From Streptomyces sp. NBC_00341 (GTDB lineage: Bacteria; Actinomycetota; Actinomycetes; Streptomycetales; Streptomycetaceae), in contig NZ_CP108002.1 of assembly GCF_041435055.1 (NCBI RefSeq), forward strand, positions 806,001 to 870,000: a stretch of DNA of 64,000 nt. The letters run 5' to 3'. Below the pieces are notes generated by a model that was not told the DNA's origin, searched no databases, and was given only the letters and a program-made list of their open reading frames with translations. The first letter of the stretch is position 1. Each line of letters starts with the position of its first letter. This document shows, piece after piece, positions 9,172 through 17,506 of the stretch. The translations under genes were made by a program, and so were the position numbers.

Positions 9172-9282
9172 ACCGGGCCTTTCTCGAAAGGGGAGCGGGA
9201 AGCGTCGGGGCGGGAGCCGATGCCGGCCTCGGCCTTGGGGGCCGGGCACCGGCTCACCGGGGTTCGCGAACTGCTTCGCGTC

Positions 9283-10587
9283 CTACGGGGCGACCTTCAT
9301 CCCGCGCCGCTTCATGTCCTGGACGGTCGCCTGCTGGGCGCCGGTGAGGACGTCGAAGAGCTTCACCTTGCCCTGGGCGACCTTCGGAAGCTGGTCGACG
9401 ACGGCCGTGTTCGTGGTTCCCATGACGGGGCCCCACGTCCAGCCGGGCCGGACCGCCGCGTAGGACTTGTTGCCCAGGGCGTACACGTCCTGTCCGCCGA
9501 AGTAGTCGGTGGGGAACGCGGCCTTGGTGACCGGCACGAGCTTGGGGTCGGCGGGGAACATGCTGCTGGTCCCGGAGGAGACCCACGCCTTCATGCCCTC
9601 GGGGTCCGTGGTGATCCACTTGATGAACTCCGCAGCGGCAGCGCTGTTCTTGGCGCCCTTCGGTATGACGAAGGAGGAGCCGCCGTACATGGCAGAGGCC
9701 GGTTTGCCGTCCCAGGTGGGCACCGGGGCAACCGACCACTTGCCCTTCTGGTCGGCGACGGTCGCCTGCTGGGACCCCGCGCACCAGCTCGCGCAGACGT
9801 AGGCGACGGTGCGGTTCTGCTGGACGCTCGTCCAGAACGGGTCGAGCGAGCTGACCGAGCTGATGAGGTCCTTGCTGGCGAGGTCACCCCAGTAGTCGGC
9901 GACCTTCCGGGAGGGGGCGTCGTCCAGCGAGACCTTCCAGGAGTCCTTCTCCGTGCCGAACCACTGCGAGCCGGCCTGCCAGGCCAGGGCGGTCAGCAGT
10001 CCCGGGTTGTCCGTGTAGAGAACCCCGCCGCGGGCCTTCGGGTCCGCCTTCTTCACCTGCTCGGTCATGTTCCGGTACGCGTCCCACGTCTTGGGGACGC
10101 CGATCTTGTGGCTCTTGAAGAAGTCGTTGCGGTAGTACAGCATCAGCGGAGCCGCGTCGCGGGGAACGCCCCACGTCTGGCCCCCCAGCTCGACCAACTG
10201 CCTGACGGACTTCGGGAAATGGTCCTTGACCAGCGGCCCGAGCGAATCGCTCAGCGTCTCCAGCTTGCCCTGGGTGGCGAACTCGGGCAGCTGCGGGTAC
10301 TCGACGACCGCGGCATCCGGGGCGGTGCCGGCCTTCACGGCGTTGGTGAGTTTGGAGTAGTACTCCTGGCCCGAGGGCACCGCCTCGAAGGTCACCTTGA
10401 TGTCCGGGTGGGTCCGGTTGAACGCCTTCGCCACTTCGTCGGAGCCCTTGACGAAGGACCAGAAGGTGACCTTTCCGGTGCCCTTGTCCGCCGTGGAGGT
10501 CCCGCTGTCCGAGTCTCCACACCCCGTGGCGAGAAGGCCTACTGCTGCGACGGAGCCGACCAGTGCTGTCAGTCGTCTACGAAACAT
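9283..10587 (-). CDS. Extracellular solute-binding lipoprotein (CUT1 sugar receptor)
   Basis: A 434-residue binding protein (family 1, MalE-like) with a lipoprotein signal: MFRRRLTALVGS, a hydrophobic core, then the lipobox LATGC near residue 23. The mature part shows KVTFWSFVKGSDEVAKAFN, the typical first strand and helix, GTAPDAAVVEYPQL and TWGVPRDAAPLMLYYRNDFF, all usual for sugar receptors. It is the first gene of the operon that runs down to 3455. A good sigma70-like promoter and a DeoR-type dyad lie directly upstream. I chose the ATG at 10587 because it yields the signal peptide; an in-frame extension to 10686 would run through the promoter. The ligand is unknown. Confidence 0.9.
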   Translation of the reverse strand: MFRRRLTALVGSVAAVGLLATGCGDSDSGTSTADKGTGKVTFWSFVKGSDEVAKAFNRTHPDIKVTFEAVPSGQEYYSKLTNAVKAGTAPDAAVVEYPQLPEFATQGKLETLSDSLGPLVKDHFPKSVRQLVELGGQTWGVPRDAAPLMLYYRNDFFKSHKIGVPKTWDAYRNMTEQVKKADPKARGGVLYTDNPGLLTALAWQAGSQWFGTEKDSWKVSLDDAPSRKVADYWGDLASKDLISSVSSLDPFWTSVQQNRTVAYVCASWCAGSQQATVADQKGKWSVAPVPTWDGKPASAMYGGSSFVIPKGAKNSAAAAEFIKWITTDPEGMKAWVSSGTSSMFPADPKLVPVTKAAFPTDYFGGQDVYALGNKSYAAVRPGWTWGPVMGTTNTAVVDQLPKVAQGKVKLFDVLTGAQQATVQDMKRRGMKVAP

Positions 10588-10623
10588 GATGTGCCACCGA
10601 TCGTTTGCTTGGGTGTCACCGCA

Positions 10624-10652
10624 ATCATTCGTTACGTACGACAGCGAGTCAA
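10624..10652 (-). promoter_or_regulatory. Promoter of the carbohydrate operon
   Basis: On the minus strand TTGACT (10652-10647) and AATGAT (10629-10624) are separated by exactly 17 nt. Transcription would start near 10617, about 30 nt before the binding-protein ATG. A half-site AACGAA (10633-10628) overlaps the -10 region. Confidence 0.6.
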
Positions 10653-10661
10653 TGCATCTGA

Positions 10662-10682
10662 TTTCGTTTTTTGATAACGAAA
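10662..10682. promoter_or_regulatory. Candidate operator of the DeoR-type regulator
   Basis: TTTCGTT (10662-10668) and AACGAAA (10676-10682) form a perfect 7-bp inverted repeat with a 7-nt spacer, ending 9 nt upstream of the -35 box. TTTCG-containing repeats are typical DeoR-family operators. A further half-site lies in the promoter at 10628-10633. Confidence 0.55.
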
Positions 10683-10700
10683 CCATTTGGCATCACTTGG

Positions 10701-11801
10701 CTACGCTTCGCTCCGGCGGCTGGCTCCGCAGGACGCGCGGACCCGCAGTTCCGGGCGGAGCAGGATCTCCGCCAGCGGGGTGGCCGGGTCGGACAGCCGG
10801 CGTACCGCCAGGTCGAGCGCCCATGACCCCACGGCCTGCTTGGGGGGCGCGACGGCGGTCAGCGGGACGTCGCTCAGCTCCGCGACCTCGTCGTCATAGG
10901 TGACCACAGCCAGGTCTTCCGGCACACGCATACCTCGTGCGCGCAGGATGCCGACGAGAGCGATGGCATCGATGTCGTTGTGCACCAGTGCGGCCCGGAC
11001 CTCGCCGGACTCCACGGCTCTGACCACTTCCTCGAAGCGGGCGTCGGCCGGAACCGCGTCCCCGGTGGTGCTGATGAGGAACTCCGGCCCCGGCGTCAGC
11101 CCCATGGCCTTCACGGCGTCGCCGTGCCCCGCGCTGAGAAGCGCCGTGTTGGGGCTCTCGATCCTGGCGACGAGGGCCACCTTGTCGTGCCCGAGCCCGG
11201 CGAGATGGCGCACCGCGAGGGCCGCGCCGTATGCGTGGTCGGACGCCACCTGCTCCAGCCGCCCGGCCTGGATCCCGGCCCGGCGCTCCACCAGCACGGC
11301 CGGCACATCGAGGGTGCTCAGCCACTGCTCGGCCTCCTCCAGCGGGCGCAGGCCCGGGTGCAGCATGAGCAGCAGGCTGTTGATCCCGCCGGCCACCAGC
11401 TGGCGGACCTGCTCCTGGTTCTCCGCCAGCGACTCCCCGGAGACGGCCAGCACGACGCGGACGCCCCGCGCGCGGGCCGCGTTCTGGACGCCCCGGATCA
11501 CCTCCGCGTAGTAGTAACCGCCCGGCGGCACCACCAGCCCGACGGCGTACTTCTCCCCCGCGGGAGCCGGGGCGGGGGCCGGGGCTTCGACGGACGCGGA
11601 AACGGGAACTGGAACGTCCGGCGCCAGCGCCGTGGCCCCGCCGTGCACACGGTTCAGCAGCCCCTGACCGGCCAGCTCCCGCACGTCCTGGCGCAACGTG
11701 ACGGCGGAGACCCCCATCTCCTCGGCCAGCACCTTCACGGTGATCGAACCCTGGCGCTCCACCGCGCGCAGGATCGCTTCCCGCCGCTCGTTAGCCAACA
11801 C
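10701..11801 (-). CDS. Transcriptional regulator with DeoR-type HTH and LacI-type sugar-sensing domain
   Basis: A 366-residue regulator. Residues ~1-55 form a DeoR-type winged helix (NERREAILRAVERQGSITVK, EEMGVSAVTLRQDVREL, RVHGGA). A Pro/Ala/Val-rich linker (~60-85) leads to a LacI/periplasmic-binding-protein effector domain (YAVGLVVPPGGYYYAEVIRG, VPAVLVERRAG, SDHAYGAALAVRHLAGLGH, DIDAIALVGILRARGMRVPE). LacI-type HTHs differ, so this is a mixed architecture. I chose GTG 11801 because AGGGGA sits 6 nt upstream; an ATG at 11864 lacks a site. It lies directly upstream of the transporter operon and divergent to the GH92 gene, so it likely represses both until the imported sugar binds. Confidence 0.85.
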   Translation of the reverse strand: MLANERREAILRAVERQGSITVKVLAEEMGVSAVTLRQDVRELAGQGLLNRVHGGATALAPDVPVPVSASVEAPAPAPAPAGEKYAVGLVVPPGGYYYAEVIRGVQNAARARGVRVVLAVSGESLAENQEQVRQLVAGGINSLLLMLHPGLRPLEEAEQWLSTLDVPAVLVERRAGIQAGRLEQVASDHAYGAALAVRHLAGLGHDKVALVARIESPNTALLSAGHGDAVKAMGLTPGPEFLISTTGDAVPADARFEEVVRAVESGEVRAALVHNDIDAIALVGILRARGMRVPEDLAVVTYDDEVAELSDVPLTAVAPPKQAVGSWALDLAVRRLSDPATPLAEILLRPELRVRASCGASRRSEA

Positions 11802-12043
11802 CTTCAGTCCCCTCTCGGTAACGAGTGACCCAACTACCTTCACTCGACAACCGAAAGATATCAATCAAAGGTCAACGATGGCCTGGAGCGGCGAATCGGG
11901 GAGCTCTCGGTCGGCCGAGGCCGCTGCCGTCACCTCAGCCAAGTGACGCAGCAGTAACCCCTTGCCGGGGTGGAGGAGACGATCTAGCGTCACGTGCGGT
12001 GCATGACAACGATGTCTACGAGCAGGCGCAGGACGGGAGTGGT

Positions 12044-15000
12044 ATGCAATCAACGCGATACGCACCGACCCGGAACGGGTCGACGGCGCGGCGTCTGAGG
12101 AACCGGCTGGGGGTAGCTGCGCTCTGTATCGCCCTCGGTGCCGCGGGATCTGTCACCGGGACCGCTGCGAGCGCGGTTGCCGCCACGCGGTCGGCGGCGT
12201 CCGACGCGGCACCGGGCGCGGGGACCGATCTGACGGAGCTGGTCAATCCGTTCATCGGGACCGAGAACGAGGGGCTGACCTTCCCTGCCGCTGGTGCGCC
12301 GTTCGGCCTGGTGCAGGAGAGTCCGTTGATGAAGACGGCCGGTGGCACGGGGTGTGACAAGGAGTCGTCCGACACGGTCATCGGGTTCAGTCAGACGACG
12401 ATCAACGGGTGCCGGTTCAACTATCTGCCGATGATGCCCACGACCGGCGCGGTGACTTCGACCGATCCGGCACAGTACGCGTCGGCCTTCAGCCATGAGA
12501 ACGAGACGACGGGACCCGACTACTACCGGACGAAGCTCGACAAGTACGGCGTGACCGCCGCCTTGACGGCGACCGAACGGACCGGGTGGCAGCAGTACGA
12601 GTTCCCGCGGACGAGTCGGGCCAACGTGATGTTCAACGCCGGTGCCGGTGTCTCCGGTTCCGAGATCCACGTCGTCGGCGACCGGACGGTCGAGGGGTGG
12701 GTCGAGGATTCCAAGAAGACCTACTTCGTCGCACAGCTCAGCCGGCCGTTCTCGTCGTACGGCACGTGGAAGGGCACCGACCGGAGCCCGGGGTCCCGTA
12801 CATCGGCCGCCAAGGGTTCCAACGGGGCGTGGGTGTCGTTCGACACGAGGAAGAACGACGCTCCTGTGGTCGCGAAGGTGGGGCTCTCCTTCACCGGGCT
12901 CGACGGCGCCCGCAAGAACCTCTCGACGGAGACGGGGAAGTTCGGCTTCGACTTCGACGCCGTGCACAAGGCGTCGAACACCAAGTGGAACTCGATGCTG
13001 CACAAGGCCGCGATCGGTGGTGGTTCGCATGACCAGCAGGTCGCGTACTACACGGCGCTGTACCACTCCATGGTTGATCCGAACATCATCGGTGACGTCG
13101 ACGGACGCTACGTCGGAGCCGACAAGAAGATCCACACCGCCAGGGACTACACCCCGTACAGCAACCTCTCGCTGTGGGACACTTACCGGACGCAGAACAA
13201 GCTCCTCGAGATGCTCGTTCCCGAGGTCGCCCACGACATCGATATGTCGATCCTGGCGATCGCACGGGAGGGCGGCGCGCTTCCACGCTGGTATCTGGAG
13301 GACGAAGAAGGCAACATCATGACCGGCGACCCGGTCACCCCGTTCCTGGTCGAGGGCTGGTCAAAAGGGCTGCTGACCGGAGCGGACGCCCAGGAGGCGT
13401 ACACGTACCTCCGGGCGAACGCGACCGAGGTGCCGCCCGCCGACGTCCGTGAGAACGGGCGTGCCGGAGCCGCGTACTACGCGGAACGCGGGTACATCCC
13501 CTACGGCCTCAACGTGAAGTCGAGCGCCGACTGCGACGGAGGGACGGGCGGCAACTGCTGCCCGACCAAGTCGAACGACAACGACTGCTACTACGGCACG
13601 TCGGCCACGTTGGAGTACGCGGCGGCCGACGCGTCGTTGGCCCTGATGGCGAAGGGCCTGGGCCACACGGCCGACGCCACGATGTTCGCCAGGCGCGGCC
13701 AGTCGTACAAGAACGTCTTCGACACACGGACCAGCCAGTTCCGGCCGCGCACCGCGGCCGACGGCACCTGGCTGACCCCGTACGACCCGGTCACCAGCGA
13801 CCACGCGTTCCACGAGCAGAACGCGAGCCAGTACCAGTGGTCGGTGCCCCAGGACCCGGCGGGACTCATCAGCATGCTGGGCGGCAGCGCCGCGACGAAC
13901 AGCCGGCTGAACGACTTCTTCGCCTACGACGACCTCCTCACCGATCCGGCGGGGACCGCGCGCACGGCGTGGGTCAGCGACCCGTACGACTACTACGGCT
14001 CCACGAAGTACAACCCGAACAACGAGCCGAACCTCATCGCGCCGTTCCTCTACGCGTGGACGGGGCAGCCCGGCAGCACCGCGACCGTGGTCAAGGCGCA
14101 GGAGACCCTGTTCACGAACAGCCCCGGCGGCATCCCCGGCAATGACGACATGGGCGAGATGTCCGCCTGGTACGTGATGTCGTCGCTGGGGCTCTACCCC
14201 ACGACCAGCGGCGGCAACTTCGACGTCATCACCACGCCGCAGTTCCCCAACGCCCAGGTGCGGATCGGTGAGTACGGGAGGACGCAGGGCGGGACTCTGA
14301 CGATCTCCGCGCCCGGCACCAGCATGGCCAACCGCTACATCGCGTCCGCGACGGTGAACGGCAGGGACTGGGGCAAGGCATGGGTCGACCAGGCCGACAT
14401 CGCCCACGGCGGGCGCATCGACTACGCCCTGAGCACCGAGCCCACCGCGTGGGCGACAGCCGCGAAGGACGCCCCGCCGTCGATCAACACGACGCCGAAT
14501 CCGCAGCATCAGCTCAGCGCCGACGTCGGGCCCGACCAGGTCGTCATGGAGTCCACGGCGGACCACGCCTCGCGGCAACAGGCCGAACTGACGCTGCTGG
14601 CCACGGCTCCGCACACCGCGCGGGTCACCGTGACCGCGAAGGCGCCGAAGGGGTGGGCTGTGTCGCCGTCCCGCGCGACGGCGACGGCCGACTCGAACGG
14701 GCTCCCCGCCCAGCTGAACAAGCGATTGCGGATCACCACGCCGGCCGGAACCGAGCCGGGCACCTACCGGGTGACGGTCACCGCCGAGCTCCCCGGAGCC
14801 GCGCCGGTCAGGAAGACAGTGAGCGTCGTTGTCGAGAAGGCCGGCAACTGCGCCATCAAGACGGCCACTTCATGCGCCGTCGACCTTGACGACACCTACA
14901 ACAACGACGGCGTCGCCACGCTCGCCGCACCGGGCCAGGGAGACTTCGACGGCACGGGTACGAGCTTCGCCGCCGACCAACTGCCCGCGCCGGGACCGGT

Positions 15001-15475
15001 CACCTTCGATGGGGTCACCTACCGGGCACCCAAGACCTCCGGCACCAGCAAGAACTTCGTCAAGTCCACCGGGCAGGCAATCGCCCTGCCCTCCGGCAAC
15101 TACCACAGCCTCCACATCGTGGGCGCTTCCGACAACGGCAGTACCGGCGCCGCGTCGGCCACCGCCGTCGTCACCTACACCGACGGCAGCACCGCGACCG
15201 TTCCGCTGGAACTCACCGGCTGGGCGAACAAGACTCCGGACTTCGGCAACGCCGTCGCGCTGACGACCGCGTACCAGCTCAAGGCCGGAACCGGGAAGAC
15301 CACCACCAAGGCATCGCTCTACGAAACGACCGTCCCACTGGAATCCGGGAAGAAGGTCCGGTCCCTCTCCCTGGCAACACCATCCGTGCCGGCATGGGTC
15401 GCACCCGGGTCCGGAGGACTCGACTGGCAACGCAACAGCGACCTGGAGATCTACGCGATGACCCTGGAGCACTGA
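12044..15475 (+). CDS. Secreted GH92 family alpha-mannosidase
   Basis: A 1143-residue protein with an Arg-rich N-terminus, hydrophobic core and Ala-rich cleavage zone near residue 45. The GH92 module (~60-810) opens with VNPFIGTENEG and PFGLVQESP and contains SLWDTYRTQN and the diagnostic GNDDMGEMSAWYVMSSLG (~700), whose acidic residues are calcium-binding/catalytic in the family. A NEW3-like beta domain follows (~840-940), then a Gly/Thr/Asp-rich C-terminal beta module that may bind carbohydrate. GH92 enzymes are calcium-dependent exo-alpha-mannosidases acting on N-glycans and mannans. The start has GGGAG 5 nt upstream. It is divergent to the sugar regulator, so its product may be what the adjacent importer takes up. 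It is followed by a strong terminator. Confidence 0.92.
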   Translation: MQSTRYAPTRNGSTARRLRNRLGVAALCIALGAAGSVTGTAASAVAATRSAASDAAPGAGTDLTELVNPFIGTENEGLTFPAAGAPFGLVQESPLMKTAGGTGCDKESSDTVIGFSQTTINGCRFNYLPMMPTTGAVTSTDPAQYASAFSHENETTGPDYYRTKLDKYGVTAALTATERTGWQQYEFPRTSRANVMFNAGAGVSGSEIHVVGDRTVEGWVEDSKKTYFVAQLSRPFSSYGTWKGTDRSPGSRTSAAKGSNGAWVSFDTRKNDAPVVAKVGLSFTGLDGARKNLSTETGKFGFDFDAVHKASNTKWNSMLHKAAIGGGSHDQQVAYYTALYHSMVDPNIIGDVDGRYVGADKKIHTARDYTPYSNLSLWDTYRTQNKLLEMLVPEVAHDIDMSILAIAREGGALPRWYLEDEEGNIMTGDPVTPFLVEGWSKGLLTGADAQEAYTYLRANATEVPPADVRENGRAGAAYYAERGYIPYGLNVKSSADCDGGTGGNCCPTKSNDNDCYYGTSATLEYAAADASLALMAKGLGHTADATMFARRGQSYKNVFDTRTSQFRPRTAADGTWLTPYDPVTSDHAFHEQNASQYQWSVPQDPAGLISMLGGSAATNSRLNDFFAYDDLLTDPAGTARTAWVSDPYDYYGSTKYNPNNEPNLIAPFLYAWTGQPGSTATVVKAQETLFTNSPGGIPGNDDMGEMSAWYVMSSLGLYPTTSGGNFDVITTPQFPNAQVRIGEYGRTQGGTLTISAPGTSMANRYIASATVNGRDWGKAWVDQADIAHGGRIDYALSTEPTAWATAAKDAPPSINTTPNPQHQLSADVGPDQVVMESTADHASRQQAELTLLATAPHTARVTVTAKAPKGWAVSPSRATATADSNGLPAQLNKRLRITTPAGTEPGTYRVTVTAELPGAAPVRKTVSVVVEKAGNCAIKTATSCAVDLDDTYNNDGVATLAAPGQGDFDGTGTSFAADQLPAPGPVTFDGVTYRAPKTSGTSKNFVKSTGQAIALPSGNYHSLHIVGASDNGSTGAASATAVVTYTDGSTATVPLELTGWANKTPDFGNAVALTTAYQLKAGTGKTTTKASLYETTVPLESGKKVRSLSLATPSVPAWVAPGSGGLDWQRNSDLEIYAMTLEH

Positions 15476-15496
15476 CCGTCGCAGTCACCCCCGCAA

Positions 15497-15536
15497 CACG
15501 GGAGGCCCGGTGCTCACCAGCACCGGGCCTCCCGTG
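15497..15536. terminator. Strong bidirectional hairpin terminator
   Basis: Bases 15497-15514 pair perfectly with 15519-15536: an 18-bp stem with a 4-nt loop, between the convergent GH92 and methyltransferase genes. Confidence 0.85.
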
Positions 15537-15557
15537 ATCACGGCGTCCGGCACGTCC

Positions 15558-16163
15558 TCATCGACGGTGAACGCTTACGGCATAGCCGCCACCGTCGTAA
15601 GGGGCGGCATCCCAGGTGGCGAAGTGGTCGACGAGGGTCAGGCCGGACGCGGCACAGCAGTCGTCGTAGTCCGACAGCGTGAGGCCGGGCGCCACCGGCA
15701 GGTGGGCTTCGTCGAGGCCGAAACCGGCGACCAGCAGACCACCCGGGCGCAGGGCCGCGGAGAGATGCTTCACCACCGCCGCCTCGGTGCCGGGGGCGAG
15801 CAACGGGAAGATATTGCCCGCGGCAACGACAAGGTCGAAGCCTCCCGTGATACCGAGCCGGGCCGGCTCGAACTCGGCCAGATCGGTCTGGAACCACGGC
15901 AGCCCCGGCGCCTGCTTCCGCGCCACTGCCAGCATCGACGCGTCAAGATCCACCCCGACGCAGTCGTACCCCAGTTCCGCGAGCCGGATCATGACCCGCC
16001 CGGTACCGCACCCGGCGTCCAGCACCCGCGCTCCGGCCGGCAGGAGAGCGGCGCAGAACCGCGCCTCACCGTGCACGTCCTTGCCGCTACGGGCCAGGGT
16101 CGCAAACCGTGCGGCGTAGTCCTCCCCGGACGCCTCCCCGGCGAAATCCGTCCAACGACTCAT
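15558..16163 (-). CDS. Class I SAM-dependent methyltransferase
   Basis: A 201-residue protein with the Rossmann-type methyltransferase core: motif I VLDAGCGTGRV (~51-61), the acidic end of beta 2 (CVGVDLDASMLAVAR), motif II region WFQTDLAEF and motif III-like ALRPGGLLVAGFGLDE. The nearest resemblance is to small Methyltransf_25/11 proteins annotated generally as class I methyltransferases; the acceptor is not known. The ATG at 16163 (MSRW) is chosen; an in-frame ATG at 16175 would add four residues, and neither has a strong ribosome site. It is divergent to the recA-like gene and shares the intergenic region that holds a LexA-like box. Confidence 0.82.
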   Translation of the reverse strand: MSRWTDFAGEASGEDYAARFATLARSGKDVHGEARFCAALLPAGARVLDAGCGTGRVMIRLAELGYDCVGVDLDASMLAVARKQAPGLPWFQTDLAEFEPARLGITGGFDLVVAAGNIFPLLAPGTEAAVVKHLSAALRPGGLLVAGFGLDEAHLPVAPGLTLSDYDDCCAASGLTLVDHFATWDAAPYDGGGYAVSVHRR

Positions 16164-16282
16164 AAGGCCCAGCATAGGGTGCCGCTCGCCGACGGGATCC
16201 GAACACCGGAGCGGTCCGGAGCGGTCCGGCGCGCAACCTGTTCCGCTTCCCTCCGTTTGGTACCTTTCACTGACACGTAAAT

Positions 16283-16296
16283 CGATCGGATGTTCG
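16283..16296. promoter_or_regulatory. Candidate LexA (SOS) box
   Basis: CGATC-N4-GTTCG matches the actinobacterial SOS consensus CGAAC-N4-GTTCG in spacing and in 9 of 10 arm bases. It lies 92 nt upstream of the recA start and 120 nt upstream of the divergent methyltransferase start. Confidence 0.6.
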
Positions 16297-16387
16297 TTTT
16301 CTGGACTTCCGACACGTCCGTTGTCGGCAGCAGACGCCCACGTTCTCCGACGTGCGGCGGGCCACTCAATCGGACCGGGTGAAGCTC

Positions 16388-17464
16388 ATGGCAGGAACCG
16401 ACCAGGAGAAGGCGCTGGACACCGCGCTCGCGCAGATCGAGCGGAAGTTCGGCAAGGGCGCGGTCATGCGCCTCGGCGAGCGGCCCAACGAGCCCATCGA
16501 GGTGATCCCCACCGGGTCCACCGCGCTGGACGTGGCGCTCGGTGTGGGCGGTCTGCCACGCGGCCGCGTGGTGGAGGTGTACGGGCCGGAGTCCTCCGGC
16601 AAGACGACGCTGACGCTGCACGCGGTGGCGAACGCGCAGAAGGCCGGCGGCACGGTGGCGTTCATCGACGCCGAGCACGCCCTGGACCCGGAGTACGCCA
16701 AAAAGCTCGGCGTCGACACCGACAACCTCATCCTGTCCCAGCCGGACAACGGTGAGCAGGCGCTGGAGATCGTCGACATCCTGATCCGCTCCGGCGCGAT
16801 CGACCTGATCGTGATCGACTCCGTCGCGGCCCTGGTTCCACGTGCCGAGATCGAGGGCGCCATGGGTGACTCCCACATGGGTCTGCAGGCCCGCCTGATG
16901 AGCCAGGCGCTCCGCAAGATCACCAGTGCGCTCAGCCAGACGAGGACGACGGCGATCTTCATCAACCAGCTGCGCGAGAAGATCGGCGTGATGTTCGGCT
17001 CGCCGGAGACCACGACCGGTGGCCGGGCGCTGAAGTTCTACGCTTCGGTGCGTCTGGACATCCGACGGATCGAGACGTTGAAGGACGGCACCGACGCGGT
17101 CGGCAACCGCACCCGCGTCAAGGTCGTCAAGAACAAGGTCGCGCCGCCCTTCAAACAGGCGGAGTTCGACATCCTCTACGGCCAGGGGATCAGCCGTGAG
17201 GGCGGGCTGATCGACATGGGCGTGGAGCATGCGTTCGTACAGAAGGCCGGCGCCTGGTACACGTACGAGGGCGGCCAGCTCGGCCAGGGCAAGGAGAACG
17301 CCCGCACCTTCCTCAAGAACAACCCTCATCTCACCGACGAGATCGAGAAGAAGATCCTGGAGAAGCTCGGAATCGGGGTACCGGCGAAGGCCGCGGTCGC
17401 AGACGACACCGCCCCTGTCCCCGTCCCTGATGCCACCGGGGCCTCGGCGGGAAGAGCCGCGTGA
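16388..17464 (+). CDS. recA: RecA recombinase (possibly a second copy)
   Basis: A 358-residue RecA with all core elements: Walker [10 protein letters not shown] (~66-74), Walker [13 protein letters not shown], loop L1 region [20 protein letters not shown], loop L2 around [20 protein letters not shown], and the [12 protein letters not shown] and [22 protein letters not shown] core. ATG 16388 gives the usual actinobacterial start MAGTD; a GTG at 16352 is possible but less likely. RecA forms ATP-dependent filaments on single-stranded DNA, promotes strand exchange and triggers LexA cleavage. It carries uncommon choices ([27 protein letters not shown]) compared with the Streptomyces RecA I remember. 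recX, which normally follows recA in streptomycetes, is absent, and the neighbours are not core genes. A paralogue is therefore plausible. Confidence 0.93.
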   Translation: MAGTDQEKALDTALAQIERKFGKGAVMRLGERPNEPIEVIPTGSTALDVALGVGGLPRGRVVEVYGPESSGKTTLTLHAVANAQKAGGTVAFIDAEHALDPEYAKKLGVDTDNLILSQPDNGEQALEIVDILIRSGAIDLIVIDSVAALVPRAEIEGAMGDSHMGLQARLMSQALRKITSALSQTRTTAIFINQLREKIGVMFGSPETTTGGRALKFYASVRLDIRRIETLKDGTDAVGNRTRVKVVKNKVAPPFKQAEFDILYGQGISREGGLIDMGVEHAFVQKAGAWYTYEGGQLGQGKENARTFLKNNPHLTDEIEKKILEKLGIGVPAKAAVADDTAPVPVPDATGASAGRAA

Positions 17465-17506
17465 CAGACTCGCCGCCGGTCTCGTCCGGTGGGGAAGACT
17501 GAGTCC

